A DNA stretch of 44,078 nt. It comes from Streptomyces sp. ISL-100. Lineage in GTDB: Bacteria > Actinomycetota > Actinomycetes > Streptomycetales > Streptomycetaceae. Below the pieces are notes generated by a model. That model was given only the letters and a program-made list of their open reading frames with translations. It had not been told where the DNA came from and did not search any database. The position numbers and the translations under genes were made by a program. Position 1 is the first letter of the stretch, and every line of letters starts with the position of its first letter. The stretch is from NCBI RefSeq assembly GCF_018614615.1, contig NZ_JAGGOK010000103.1, positions 1 to 44,078 on the forward strand, given 5' to 3'. Below, in pieces: positions 8,742 through 17,412 of this stretch.

Positions 8742-11700
8742 ATGTTCGGGGCAGAGCTCTTGGCGCAGACCACCGCCGCCGCCGCGGGGACGATGGTGGC
8801 GCTGATGACCACGGACGCGTGGGCCTCCGCGCGCCGTCAGCTCGGGCGGGTCTTCGGGCGGCGGGGTGCTGAGGTCGAGGAGGAGCTGGAGCGTACGCGT
8901 CAGTTGATCGAGGCGACGCCCGCCGAGCGGCAAGCCGTTGTCTTACGTGAGCAGCAGGAGCAGTGGCACGCCCACCTGCGCGCGCTCCTCACCGAAGATC
9001 CCGCGCTGACCGCCCGGCTCGGTGCCTTCGTGGAGGAGTTCTCGGGGGTGTTACCGGCGCGGGCGGGACTGACCGTCGTGCACCAGACCTTCCATGCCAC
9101 CGGACCAGGCGCCCATTTCGAGCTCGGGTCACCGTCCGGTGCGCCACGCTCGTCCTCCGGCACTCCGCCGCCCGGCGCCCTCACCATCGCCCCGCCCCTC
9201 GGGCGGCTCGACCGGCGGGTGCGTGGCCGTGAGCGGCTGCTCGACACGCTCAAGCAGCTGGTAGGCAAGCCCACTTCGGGCGTCCAGGTGCTGCACGGCA
9301 TGGGCGGCAGCGGAAAGACCACCGTGGCGCTGGAAATCGCCGCGTATTCAGGGGCGCTCGGCGTCGACACGTGGTGGGTGACCGCGGCGGATCAGGCCTC
9401 GCTGAGCGCCGGCATGCGCGAGGTGGTCGCCGCCCTCGGTACGCCCGCGGACCTCATCGACCGCGCCTGGTCGGGGCGGTCCAGCGCCACCGACCTGTTG
9501 TGGCGACGGCTGTGCGACACGACGTACCCCTGGCTGCTGGTCGTCGACAACGCGGACGAGCCCGAATACCTCGCCCCGCACGGCCGCCTGTCCGAGGGCA
9601 CCGGCTGGATCCGTCCGGCCGCCGAGCTGCCCGGCCTGGTCCTGCTCACCAGCCGCGACAGCAGCCCGGCGACCTGGGGCCCGTGGGCGACCCTGCACGC
9701 TGTGGACGCCCTGGACGAGACCGACGCCACCCACGTCCTGCGGGATCTCGCCGGCGACCGGGCGGGCCCGCGCGCGGACGCGCTGCTGCTGGCCCGCAGA
9801 CTCGGCGGCCTGCCGCTGGCGCTGCGCATCGCGGGCGCGCACCTCGCCGCCGCCTCCGCCTTCCCGGCGTGGCCGGGGACGAGCGCCATCCGTACGTACG
9901 CCGAGTACCGGGCGGCGCTCGACGAGCGTTTCACCGAACTCCTCGACGAGGAACCTCCCGGCGGCCACGCCCCGCCCGCCGGAGCCGTGCCGGTGAGCCG
10001 CACCTGGGAGCTCTCCCTCGACCTGCTGGAGCGCCGCGGCATCACGCAGGCCCGCCCCTTGATGCGGCTGCTGTGCTGCCTGGGCGAGGCGCCCGTACCC
10101 CTCGTCGGCCTGCTCAACCCGGACCGGCTGGCGGCCTGCGGCCTCCTCCCCGGTGTCACGCCCCATCAGCTGTTCACCGCGCTGACCTCCCTTGCCGACT
10201 TCGGCCTGATCGCACTGCACACCCCGCGCACCGCCGCCGACGGCGAGGCCGCCTGCACCCTGCTCCTGCACCCGCTCGTACGCGACGCCGGTCGCCGCCA
10301 GCAGGGTCTGGCCGATCACCAGGAGGAGTACGCGCTGGCCGTCGCCGATCTGGTCGCCGCGGCCGCCGCCGACCTGAGCGTGGACGACCCCCGGGACTGG
10401 CCGCGCTGGCGGCTGCTGCTGCCGCACTGCGACGCCCCGCTGGCCCTGATCGGCGATCCGTACGCTGCCGATCCCGGGCTCGTCTCGACGGCGCTGCGCG
10501 CCGCGACGGCCGGGGCGCGCCACCTGATCAAGGTGGGCTGGCTCGACCGCGCAGAGGCGGTGCTCGACGCCTGCGAGCGCGTCGCCGTCGCCTGCGACGC
10601 CCTCGATCCGGACGCCCTGGACGTACGCTCAGCCGCGGCCCACCTGCTCCAGCTGCGCGGTCGTCTCGCGCCCGCCGAGGCTCTTCTGCGTACGATCCTC
10701 GACGACACCCGCGCCCTCTACGGCGACGGTGCCGGCGAGACCGCCGACGCCCGCCACGCGCTCGCCGTGCTCCTGGACGACCGCGGCCGCACCGCGGAGG
10801 CCGAGACGGAGTACCGCACGGTGTACGCCACGCGCCGCACCCTGCTGGGCGAAGGCGACCCGCAGACGCTCGCCGCCCGCAAGGGCGTGGCCCGCATGTC
10901 GCAGCAGCGCGGGCTGCTGGCGCAGGCGGAGGAGGAGTACCGACTGGTGCTCGCCGCGTACCGGGAGGCCCTCGGCGACCGTCACCCCGACACGCTGACG
11001 ACCCGCCACGACGTGGCCAAGGTGCTGCATGAGCGCGGCATGTTCGGGCAGGCCGAGCAGGAGCTGAGGGAGACCCTGGAGCTGTGCCTGGAAGTGCTGG
11101 GTGCCGGGCATCCCAGCACGCTGGGGGTTCGCCACGACCTCGCGGACGTACTGCGTGACCGTGGCCTGCTCACAGAAGCGGAAGGAGAGTTCCGGGCGGT
11201 TCTGGGGGTGCTCCGCGAGCTGCACGGCGAGGACCACCCGGACACGGTGGCAGCTCGGTACGGACTGGCGACGGTATTACGCGATCGTGGCTGGCCCGGC
11301 GACGCGGAGCAGGAGTTCCTCGAGGTGTTCGAGGTCCGCCGCAGGCTGCTGGGCGACATGCACCCGCACACCCTGGTCGTACGCCACAACCTCGCCGACC
11401 TGCTCAAGGAGCGCGGCCGGCTGGAGGACGCGGAGGCGGAGTTCCGGGAGGTGTACGCCGCCCGCCGGACCCTCCTCGGCGAACAGCACCTGCTCACCCT
11501 GTCCGTACGTCATGGAGCCGCCCACGTCCTGCACCTGCGCGGCCGCACCGGACAAGCGGAAGACGAATACCGCGCCGTCCTCACCGACTGCACCAACACC
11601 CTCGGCGCCCGCCACCCCGGCACCCTCGCCGTCCGCCACAACCTCGCGCACCTCCTCAAGGAACAAGGCCGGCTCCTCCAGGCGGAGGCGGAGTTCCGGG

Positions 11701-12071
11701 AGGTGTACGAGGCACGGCGTACCGTTCTCGGCGAACAGCACCTGCTCACCCTGTCCGTACGCCACGGGGCCGCCCACGTCCTGCACCTGCGCGGCCGCAC
11801 CGGACAAGCGGAAGACGAATACCGCGCCGTCCTCACCGACTCCACCAACACCCTCGGCGCCCGCCACCCCGGGACCCTCGATGTCCGCCACAACCTCGCC
11901 GGCCTCCTCAAGGACCAAGGCCGGCTCGCGGAGGCGCAGGAGGAGTTCGGGGCTGTCCACGAGACGTGTCAGGAGGTCTTCGGGGAACTCCATCCCCGCA
12001 CGCGCGCGGCAGCGGACGCGCTGCTCGTAGTGGCCCGGTTGCGGGCAGGGGAAGACCCCTCAGGCTCCTGA
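8742..12071 (+). CDS. NB-ARC / tetratricopeptide-repeat STAND NTPase
   Basis: This 1109-residue protein is a signal-transduction ATPase. Residues 1-105 hold a short hydrophobic segment and a charged helical region of unknown role. The NB-ARC domain follows, with Walker A GMGGSGKT (186-193), Walker B LLVVDN (265-270), sensor TSRD (303-306) and the GLPLAL motif (356-361). From about 630 to the C terminus lie tandem 42-residue TPRs of the kinesin-light-chain kind. Ligand binding to the repeats normally triggers oligomerisation; related proteins act in antiphage defence or development. GGAGGGGG at 8724 supports the ATG at 8742. Its last 12 bases overlap the convergent methyltransferase gene. No toxic effector domain is recognisable at the N terminus. 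Confidence 0.9.
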   Translation: MFGAELLAQTTAAAAGTMVALMTTDAWASARRQLGRVFGRRGAEVEEELERTRQLIEATPAERQAVVLREQQEQWHAHLRALLTEDPALTARLGAFVEEFSGVLPARAGLTVVHQTFHATGPGAHFELGSPSGAPRSSSGTPPPGALTIAPPLGRLDRRVRGRERLLDTLKQLVGKPTSGVQVLHGMGGSGKTTVALEIAAYSGALGVDTWWVTAADQASLSAGMREVVAALGTPADLIDRAWSGRSSATDLLWRRLCDTTYPWLLVVDNADEPEYLAPHGRLSEGTGWIRPAAELPGLVLLTSRDSSPATWGPWATLHAVDALDETDATHVLRDLAGDRAGPRADALLLARRLGGLPLALRIAGAHLAAASAFPAWPGTSAIRTYAEYRAALDERFTELLDEEPPGGHAPPAGAVPVSRTWELSLDLLERRGITQARPLMRLLCCLGEAPVPLVGLLNPDRLAACGLLPGVTPHQLFTALTSLADFGLIALHTPRTAADGEAACTLLLHPLVRDAGRRQQGLADHQEEYALAVADLVAAAAADLSVDDPRDWPRWRLLLPHCDAPLALIGDPYAADPGLVSTALRAATAGARHLIKVGWLDRAEAVLDACERVAVACDALDPDALDVRSAAAHLLQLRGRLAPAEALLRTILDDTRALYGDGAGETADARHALAVLLDDRGRTAEAETEYRTVYATRRTLLGEGDPQTLAARKGVARMSQQRGLLAQAEEEYRLVLAAYREALGDRHPDTLTTRHDVAKVLHERGMFGQAEQELRETLELCLEVLGAGHPSTLGVRHDLADVLRDRGLLTEAEGEFRAVLGVLRELHGEDHPDTVAARYGLATVLRDRGWPGDAEQEFLEVFEVRRRLLGDMHPHTLVVRHNLADLLKERGRLEDAEAEFREVYAARRTLLGEQHLLTLSVRHGAAHVLHLRGRTGQAEDEYRAVLTDCTNTLGARHPGTLAVRHNLAHLLKEQGRLLQAEAEFREVYEARRTVLGEQHLLTLSVRHGAAHVLHLRGRTGQAEDEYRAVLTDSTNTLGARHPGTLDVRHNLAGLLKDQGRLAEAQEEFGAVHETCQEVFGELHPRTRAAADALLVVARLRAGEDPSGS
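11383..11974 (+). repeat. 252-bp tandem duplication of two TPR units
   Basis: Sequence at about 11383-11634 is repeated at 11635-11886 with very few changes, and a third, more diverged copy begins at 11887. For example GAACAGCACCTGCTCACC occurs at 11481 and again at 11733. The offset of 252 bases is exactly 84 codons, or two TPRs. Near-identity at DNA level shows a recent duplication or ongoing gene conversion. Confidence 0.85.
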
Positions 12072-12809
12072 GCGGACCGCTCCGGCGGGCTCGTACGGGA
12101 ACTCCGACGGGATCTGCCGCAGGTCCCACAACGCCAGCGTCTTGTCGTCGTAGAAGTCGTCGGAATCCTCGTCGCTCAGCACCCGCAGCGGCTCCGGCAG
12201 GCCGAACGGGGCGAGCCGCAGATTGATGGGCCGCCACCAGCCGGTGAGTATGTCGGTGTTGGTGCGGGTCTGCGCGAAGGTCGTGGTCAGCAGGAATCGC
12301 GAACCGCTCTCCCTGAACCGGGTCAGCGCCTCGATCACATGCTGGTACGAGAAGTGCACCAGCGCGTCCCGGCACAGGATGAGATCGACCCGCGGCACCC
12401 GCTCGGCGGTGAAGTCGAGCAACTGGAAGCTACGCCCGGGCGCCTCGTGGCGCGCCGCGTTGTCCGCGATCAGTTCCTCGACGATGTCGCCGCCCGTGTA
12501 GCCGGCGCCGCCCAGGTCGACGTACTGCATCCAGTTGAAGTCCCCGCACGGCGCGTCGAGCACCGACCGGATCTCCAACTCCCTGACGAGGTCGCCCAGT
12601 TGGGTGATGACGCGCTTCATCCGCTGGACCTCGGACCCCGGCCCCGACCGCGTCTCGCCGGAACCCCAGCGGTTCGTGCGGTAGATGGCGGTGAACAGGT
12701 CGGGAAGGTCGGTCTCGTCATGCGCCTCCGCGACGTCGACGTGTCTGCGTTCCATCACGTCGTAGACAGGCTCCCCTGGATTACTGAGGTACCGCGGCCG
12801 CGGGGTCAA
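12060..12809 (-). CDS. Class I SAM-dependent methyltransferase
   Basis: This 249-residue protein has a Rossmann methyltransferase core. Motif I is RSVLDAPCGDFNW, an acidic residue ends strand 2 in YTGGDIVEELI, and LILCRDALVHFSYQHV is motif IV followed by its helix. The DAPCGDFNW pattern is typical of small-molecule or sugar methyltransferases of a poorly studied family. The longest frame starts with TTG at 12809 behind GAGGA. An ATG at 12755 (MERRHVDV) is a fair alternative. The 3' end overlaps the STAND gene by 12 bases tail to tail. The substrate is unknown. Confidence 0.82.
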   Translation of the reverse strand: MTPRPRYLSNPGEPVYDVMERRHVDVAEAHDETDLPDLFTAIYRTNRWGSGETRSGPGSEVQRMKRVITQLGDLVRELEIRSVLDAPCGDFNWMQYVDLGGAGYTGGDIVEELIADNAARHEAPGRSFQLLDFTAERVPRVDLILCRDALVHFSYQHVIEALTRFRESGSRFLLTTTFAQTRTNTDILTGWWRPINLRLAPFGLPEPLRVLSDEDSDDFYDDKTLALWDLRQIPSEFPYEPAGAVRSGA

Positions 12810-12838
12810 TGACGTCCTCTTTTTCCGGGCTCAGGAGC

Positions 12839-13246
12839 TCAGGCCTCGTCGGGGGTCAGCCGCAGCGAGATCGAGTTGATGCAGTAGCGCTGGTCCGTCG
12901 GGGTCGGGTAACCCTCGCCCTCGAAGACGTGGCCCAGGTGCGAGCCGCACTTCGCGCAGCGGACCTCGGTGCGGGTCATGCCGTGCGAGGAGTCCGCGAT
13001 CAGTTCGACCGCGTCCGTGTCCTTCGGGTCGTAGAACGACGGCCAGCCGCAGTGCGACTCGAACTTCGTGTCGGAGCGGAAGAGTTCCGCCCCGCAGGCA
13101 CGGCAGGAGTAGACGCCGGTCGTCTTCGTGTCGGTGTACTCGCCGACGAAGGCGGGCTCCGTGCCGGCCTGGCGCAGGACGGCGTACTCGGCGGGGGTCA
13201 GCTCCGCGCGCCACTGCTCGTCGGGCTTCTCGACGTCGTACGACAT
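12839..13246 (-). CDS. msrB: Peptide-methionine (R)-S-oxide reductase MsrB
   Basis: This 135-residue repair enzyme reduces the R epimer of methionine sulfoxide in proteins. Zinc ligands are the two CxxC pairs C48/C51 and C97/C100. The active-site strand ends RYCINSISLRL, with catalytic C122. HCGWPSF and SHLGHVF are family signatures, and C66 is a possible resolving residue. The start lies 11 bp after the murC stop, so the two are cotranscribed. Confidence 0.95.
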   Translation of the reverse strand: MSYDVEKPDEQWRAELTPAEYAVLRQAGTEPAFVGEYTDTKTTGVYSCRACGAELFRSDTKFESHCGWPSFYDPKDTDAVELIADSSHGMTRTEVRCAKCGSHLGHVFEGEGYPTPTDQRYCINSISLRLTPDEA

Positions 13247-13257
13247 GGTGGGCTCCC

Positions 13258-14652
13258 TCAGTTCGACAGGCGGGCCAGGATCTGCGGGCCGAGGTCCGTC
13301 ACGTCGCCCGCGCCCATCGTGAGAACAAGATCGCCCTGCTTCGCCATTCCCGCGATGACGTCCGGGACCGTCGCCTTGTCCGCCACCGCCGTCACGTCGG
13401 CGCCGGCCCGGCGGGCCGCGTCGATGATCAGCGAGCTGGTGACGCCGGGGATCGGGTCCTCGCGGGCCGGGTAGATGTCGAGGACCACCGAGGCGTCCGC
13501 GAGGGCCAGGGCCTGGCCCATCTCGGTGGCCAGCTCCTGGGTGCGGGAGAAGAGGTGGGGCTGGAAGACGACCAGGAGGCGAGCGTCGGCCGCAGCGCCT
13601 CGCATCGCTTCCAGGTCGGCGGTCATCTCGGTGGGGTGGTGGGCGTACGAGTCGATGACCTGGACGCCGTTCACCTCGCCCTTGAGCTGGAGGCGGCGCT
13701 TGACGCCGGTGTACTTGCCGAGGGCCGAGGCGAGGTTGTGCGCCGGGATGCCGAGCGCCACGCCCGCCGCCAGGGCGGCTACCGCGTTGTGGGCGTAGTG
13801 GCTGCCGGGGACGGAGACCGTGAAGGTGAGGTAGCGGCCGTCGAGGACGACCGTGACCTCGCTGGTGAGGCCGCGCGGGGTGACCTTGTGGACGCGTACG
13901 TCCGCCGACGGGGAGTCGCCGTACGTGACGATCTTCAGGGTCGACAGGTCGCGGAGGCGGGACGTCAGTTCTACGGCGCCGGGCTGGTCCGCGGAGATGA
14001 CGAGCGTGCCGCCGGGGACGACCTTGCCGACGAAGGTCTCGAAGGAGTCGTAGATCTCGTCCATCGAGGCGTAGTTCGCGTGGTGATCCAGCTCGACGTT
14101 GAGGACGATCGCGACCTCGGGGTCGTACTTCTGGAAGCTGCGGTCGCTCTCGTCCGCCTCGGCGACGAAGATGTCGCCGGCGCCGTGGCGGGCGTTCGTG
14201 CCGGGGCCCTCCAGGTCGCCACCGATGGCGTACGACGGGTCCAGGCCCAGCTCCGTCAGGGCGACGGCCAGCATCGATGTCGTCGTCGTCTTGCCGTGCG
14301 TGCCCGCGACGGCGATGGCCCGCAGGCCGCCCATCAGCGAGGCCAGCGCGTCGGAGCGGTGCACGACGGGGATGGCGAGCTCGGCGGCGCGGACCAGCTC
14401 CGGGTTGTCGGCGCGGATCGCGCTGGAGACGACGACGCAGGTCGAGTCGTCCGCCAGGTGCTCGGCGGCGTGGCCGATGTGGACCGTGGCGCCCAGCGCG
14501 CGCAGGGACTCGGCGGTGGCGGACTCGCGCGAGTCGCTGCCGGCGACCCGTGCGCCGCGCTGGGCGAGGATCTTCGCGATCCCCGACATTCCGGCGCCGC
14601 CGATGCCGATGAAGTGCGGTCGGTCCATGGCGGTGGGAAGGCCGGGTGCCAT
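13258..14652 (-). CDS. murC: UDP-N-acetylmuramate--L-alanine ligase
   Basis: This 464-residue ATP-dependent ligase adds the first residue (L-Ala) of the peptidoglycan stem peptide in the cytoplasm. HFIGIGGAGMSGIA marks the N-terminal UDP-binding Rossmann domain. AGTHGKTTT (117-125) is the ATP loop of the Mur ligase family, and DSYAHHPTE is a conserved central motif. The length is normal. I chose the ATG at 14652, with GGGAG upstream; a TTG 15 bases earlier would sit inside that ribosome site. murC in an operon with msrB and a Usp-like gene, away from the dcw cluster, is familiar from Streptomyces. Confidence 0.96.
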   Translation of the reverse strand: MAPGLPTAMDRPHFIGIGGAGMSGIAKILAQRGARVAGSDSRESATAESLRALGATVHIGHAAEHLADDSTCVVVSSAIRADNPELVRAAELAIPVVHRSDALASLMGGLRAIAVAGTHGKTTTTSMLAVALTELGLDPSYAIGGDLEGPGTNARHGAGDIFVAEADESDRSFQKYDPEVAIVLNVELDHHANYASMDEIYDSFETFVGKVVPGGTLVISADQPGAVELTSRLRDLSTLKIVTYGDSPSADVRVHKVTPRGLTSEVTVVLDGRYLTFTVSVPGSHYAHNAVAALAAGVALGIPAHNLASALGKYTGVKRRLQLKGEVNGVQVIDSYAHHPTEMTADLEAMRGAAADARLLVVFQPHLFSRTQELATEMGQALALADASVVLDIYPAREDPIPGVTSSLIIDAARRAGADVTAVADKATVPDVIAGMAKQGDLVLTMGAGDVTDLGPQILARLSN

Positions 14653-14681
14653 ACGTGTGTCTCCCAAGGTGCGACGTGTGT

Positions 14682-14730
14682 GCGGTGCCCCAGTGTGAGC
14701 GGGTGCCCCAGTGTGAGCGGTGCCCCAGCC
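14682..14730. repeat. Three tandem 17-bp repeats ahead of murC
   Basis: GCGGTGCCCCAGTGTGA (14682-14698) is followed by an 18-base copy with one extra G (14699-14716) and a partial third copy (14717-14730). It fills most of the 77-bp gap between the Usp-like stop and the murC start. Confidence 0.75.
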
Positions 14731-15200
14731 TATTCGTTGTGGGAGAAGAGCTTGAGCACCGGTACGCCGACCTTGTGACGGGCGCGCGAGGCCCAGTCCC
14801 GGTGGAAGAACTCCTCGACGTAGTGCGGCGCGGTCAGAACGATCACCTCGTCGGCGCCCGTCTCGGCGACGACCGCCTTGAGCAGGTCCAGCGGGTGCTC
14901 CTCAACGACCTGGCCCACGGCCTCGTTGCCCCGTGCTCGCAACGCCTCCAGGGTCGCCTCCAGGCCGCGCTGCGCGAGGGGCTTCGCCTTCTCGCCCCGG
15001 GGCGTCTCGGGCTCCCGGACGGCTTCGTCGACCCGGCCCAGCGCTACGTCGTCGATGGCGCGCAGGAGGACGTCCGCCTGGTCGCCGCGGGGCTGCATCA
15101 GGACGATGAAGGAGACCCCTTCGTCGCCGTGAAGGGTGCTGACGAACTCCACGTCGACGGACGACAGGGGCTTCTCGATCATCAATACGCTCGTGAACAC
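14730..15200 (-). CDS. Conserved Usp-like small protein of unknown function
   Basis: This 156-residue cytoplasmic protein has a beta-strand opening (VSFIVLMQPRGD), a charged middle and a C-terminal segment ADEVIVLTAPHYVEEFFHRD followed by KVGVPVLKLF. That ending resembles the last strand-helix-strand of universal stress proteins. Some Streptomyces homologues carry the label indole-3-glycerol phosphate synthase, as I recall. The sequence does not support that: it is far too short for a TIM barrel and has no such motifs. It lies first in the direction of murC and msrB and is probably cotranscribed with them. The alternative start is MIEKPLSS, six codons in. Confidence 0.7.
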   Translation of the reverse strand: MFTSVLMIEKPLSSVDVEFVSTLHGDEGVSFIVLMQPRGDQADVLLRAIDDVALGRVDEAVREPETPRGEKAKPLAQRGLEATLEALRARGNEAVGQVVEEHPLDLLKAVVAETGADEVIVLTAPHYVEEFFHRDWASRARHKVGVPVLKLFSHNE

Positions 15201-15350
15201 GACGGGCGCCCTTCTCTTCTTCTTGGGCCGGCGCTTCCTGGTGGCGCCGCCGGCCCCCTGCGGAAACCATCCTTCCCCGTACCCGCACGGGGTCTGCCTG
15301 AGTAAGTGTGCCCAGCGAAAGCTAAGCGGAACGGCAAATTCCGCCGAGAG

Positions 15351-16124
15351 TCAGATCCGACGGTACTGGGTGAAAAGGAACCCGGCCTCCTCCAGTACGG
15401 ACGCCAGTGCGAACCGTTCCGGTACCGCCACGCCCGGCCCGTCGGCGATCCGCTGGGCGCGGCCCGCCGTGAGCACGGGCGACACCGTGAGGCACAGCTC
15501 GTCCAGCACCCCGGCCGCGATGAACTGCGCCAGCAGCCGCGGCCCGCCCTCCGTCAGCAACCGGGTGAGCCCGCGCTCCGCCAGCGCCCGCACCGCGCGC
15601 GGCGGCTCCACCACGGCGCCGTCCCCGACGATCAGCACCTCGGCCCCGGCGTCCCGGGCGGCGCGGATCCCGTCGAGTGGAGCCGTGGCGCCGGTCAGTA
15701 CGAGGGTCGGGACGAGGGGAGACGTAAAGAGCGGTAGGGAGAAGTCCAGGTTCAGGCCGGCGCTGACGACCGCGATGGCAGGCGCGGGGCCCTGCCCCGC
15801 CGCCGCTCTGCGCTCCGCGAATGCCTCGCGGGCGCGGGCCGGACGGTAACCCTCCAGGCGTACCGTTTCCGCACCGACGATCACCACGTCGGCGAGCCCT
15901 CGCAGCGTGCCGAAGATCCGCATGTCGGTGTCGGAGGAGATCGGCTGGGACCGGCCTTCGTGCTGGGCGGCCCCGTCGAGCGAGGAGACCATGTTGGCCC
16001 GCAGCCAGGCTCCCGACGGCCCGCGCTCCTTCGGATACGCGTAGGCGTCGGCCAGCTCGTCGAGCCCCCACTCGCCCTCGGCGGCGGAGAGTGTTTCATC
16101 GGTCACAGGGAACAGGCGTCGCAT
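15351..16124 (-). CDS. RibD-C / dihydrofolate-reductase-fold pyrimidine reductase
   Basis: This 257-residue protein matches the reductase half of RibD, which uses NADPH to reduce a ribosylated pyrimidine in riboflavin synthesis. Seen are WLRANMVSSLDGAA, ADVVIVGAETVRLEGYRP, VVSAGLNLDF, the nucleotide region LTRLLTEGGPRLLAQF and the end strand DELCLTVSPVL. There is no deaminase domain, so it may act with a separate deaminase or on another substrate. The ATG at 16124 has no ribosome site. It is divergent from zapE across a long inverted repeat. Confidence 0.82.
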   Translation of the reverse strand: MRRLFPVTDETLSAAEGEWGLDELADAYAYPKERGPSGAWLRANMVSSLDGAAQHEGRSQPISSDTDMRIFGTLRGLADVVIVGAETVRLEGYRPARAREAFAERRAAAGQGPAPAIAVVSAGLNLDFSLPLFTSPLVPTLVLTGATAPLDGIRAARDAGAEVLIVGDGAVVEPPRAVRALAERGLTRLLTEGGPRLLAQFIAAGVLDELCLTVSPVLTAGRAQRIADGPGVAVPERFALASVLEEAGFLFTQYRRI

Positions 16125-16149
16125 GCCGAGCAGTCTGGCACGGAGCCCA

Positions 16150-16247
16150 AGGGGGCGTCCGGCCGCTCTCCGCGGCGTCGCGGGGCTTGGCACGCCCATC
16201 TGCCAAACCCCGCTCCTTCTCCCACGGAGAGCGGCCGGACACCCCCT
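16150..16247. repeat. 98-bp imperfect inverted repeat between divergent genes
   Basis: GTCCGGCCGCTCTCCG (16157-16172) pairs perfectly with 16225-16240. Outside it AGGGGG meets CCCCCT, and inside it GGGGCTTGGCA (16182-16192) pairs with TGCCAAACCCC apart from one G-U step, leaving an 8-base loop near 16193-16200. The two arms nearly fill the 136-bp gap between the RibD-like gene and zapE. It could be a cruciform, a bidirectional regulatory site or a small dispersed palindromic element. Confidence 0.8.
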
Positions 16248-16252
16248 AGACT
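16247..16252 (+). promoter_or_regulatory. -10 box of leaderless zapE
   Basis: TAGACT lies 8 bases before the GTG at 16261 with no ribosome site between, the classical spacing of an actinobacterial leaderless mRNA. It starts exactly where the long inverted repeat ends. Confidence 0.6.
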
Positions 16253-16260
16253 TGAGCCCC

Positions 16261-17367
16261 GTGTCGTCCTCCACCGCCGCTCATGGGTCCGCCCCCATAG
16301 CCGAAGCGGCCCCCCTGTCCCTGTGCGCACGCGAGCCGCACGTCCCCGCCGACCGCCTGGTCGCCGAGATGGTGCCGCCGCCGCGCTTCGACTCGGTGCG
16401 CTTCGATACGTACGTACCGGACCCGAACCAGCCCAGCCAGACCCAGGCGGTCCAGGTCCTGAGCAGCTTCGCGGCCGGTCTCGGCGGCGCCACGGCGATC
16501 GGCGGGGGCAAGCGGCGCTGGTTCGACTTCGGAAAGAAGCCCGCCGCGCCCGCCGCGCCCGCCGCGCCGCGCGGCGTCTACCTCGACGGCGGGTACGGCG
16601 TCGGCAAGACGCACCTCCTCGCCTCCCTCTGGCACGCCACCCCGGCGGCTCCCGAGCTCAAGGCCTTCGGCACCTTCGTGGAGCTGACCAACCTCGTCGG
16701 CGCCCTCGGCTTCCAGCAGACCGTGCGGACGCTGAGCGAGCACCGTCTGCTCTGCATCGACGAGTTCGAGCTCGACGACCCGGGCGACACGGTGCTGGTG
16801 TCGTCGCTGCTGCGCAGGCTCGTCGAGGCGGGCGTCGCGCTGGCCGCCACCTCCAACACCCTGCCCGGCAAGCTCGGCGAGGGCCGCTTCGCCGCTGTCG
16901 ACTTCCTGCGCGAGATACAGGGCCTGTCGGCGCACTTCCGGCCGCTGCGCATCGACGGCGAGGACTACCGCCACCGCGGGCTGCCCGAGGCCCCTCCCCC
17001 GTACTCCGACGAGCAGGTCACCAAGGCGGCGTACGCGACCGAGGGCGCCAGCCTGGACGACTTCCCCGGCCTGCTCGACCACCTCGCCAAGGTCCACCCG
17101 AGCCGCTACGGAGCGCTCACGGGCGACATACGGGCCGTCTGCCTCACCGACGTGACTCCCGTGCCCGACCAGTCGACGGCGCTGCGGCTCGTCGTACTCG
17201 CCGACCGGCTGTACGACCGCGAGGTGCCGGTGCTGGCCTCCGGGCTGCCGTTCGACCGGCTGTTCAGTGAAGAGATGCTGAACGGCGGTTACCGGAAGAA
17301 GTACTTCCGGGCGATCTCCCGGCTGACCGCGCTGGCGCGGGACGCGAAGGGCCTGGTCGCCCAGTAA
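16261..17367 (+). CDS. zapE: Cell division ATPase ZapE (AFG1-like)
   Basis: This 368-residue AAA-type ATPase has Walker A GGYGVGKTHLL (about 110-120) and Walker B LLCIDEFE (163-170). AATSNTLP is a sensor, and the family C terminus includes GLPFDRLFSEEMLNGGYRKK. In Escherichia coli ZapE interacts with FtsZ at the division ring; its role in Streptomyces is not defined. An Ala/Pro insert at about 93-104 lies just before Walker A. The GTG start follows a -10 box by 8 bases. An OsmC gene follows 45 bp downstream. Confidence 0.9.
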   Translation: MSSSTAAHGSAPIAEAAPLSLCAREPHVPADRLVAEMVPPPRFDSVRFDTYVPDPNQPSQTQAVQVLSSFAAGLGGATAIGGGKRRWFDFGKKPAAPAAPAAPRGVYLDGGYGVGKTHLLASLWHATPAAPELKAFGTFVELTNLVGALGFQQTVRTLSEHRLLCIDEFELDDPGDTVLVSSLLRRLVEAGVALAATSNTLPGKLGEGRFAAVDFLREIQGLSAHFRPLRIDGEDYRHRGLPEAPPPYSDEQVTKAAYATEGASLDDFPGLLDHLAKVHPSRYGALTGDIRAVCLTDVTPVPDQSTALRLVVLADRLYDREVPVLASGLPFDRLFSEEMLNGGYRKKYFRAISRLTALARDAKGLVAQ

Positions 17368-17412
17368 GTTTGGCCTGGATCTGGATCACCATCCGCGAGA
17401 AGGGCTTTCGAT

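Noticed and set aside
11383..11974. CRISPR array from the regular repeats
   Set aside because: The repeats are in-frame 84-codon TPR units with no spacers.
8742..12071. Assignment of the TPR protein to the FxSxx-COOH peptide system
   Set aside because: No small precursor ending in FxSxx and no radical SAM gene lie nearby, and the C terminus reads EDPSGS.
12060..12375. Frame on the minus strand overlapping the STAND gene end as a separate gene
   Set aside because: It is an out-of-frame shadow of the methyltransferase gene.
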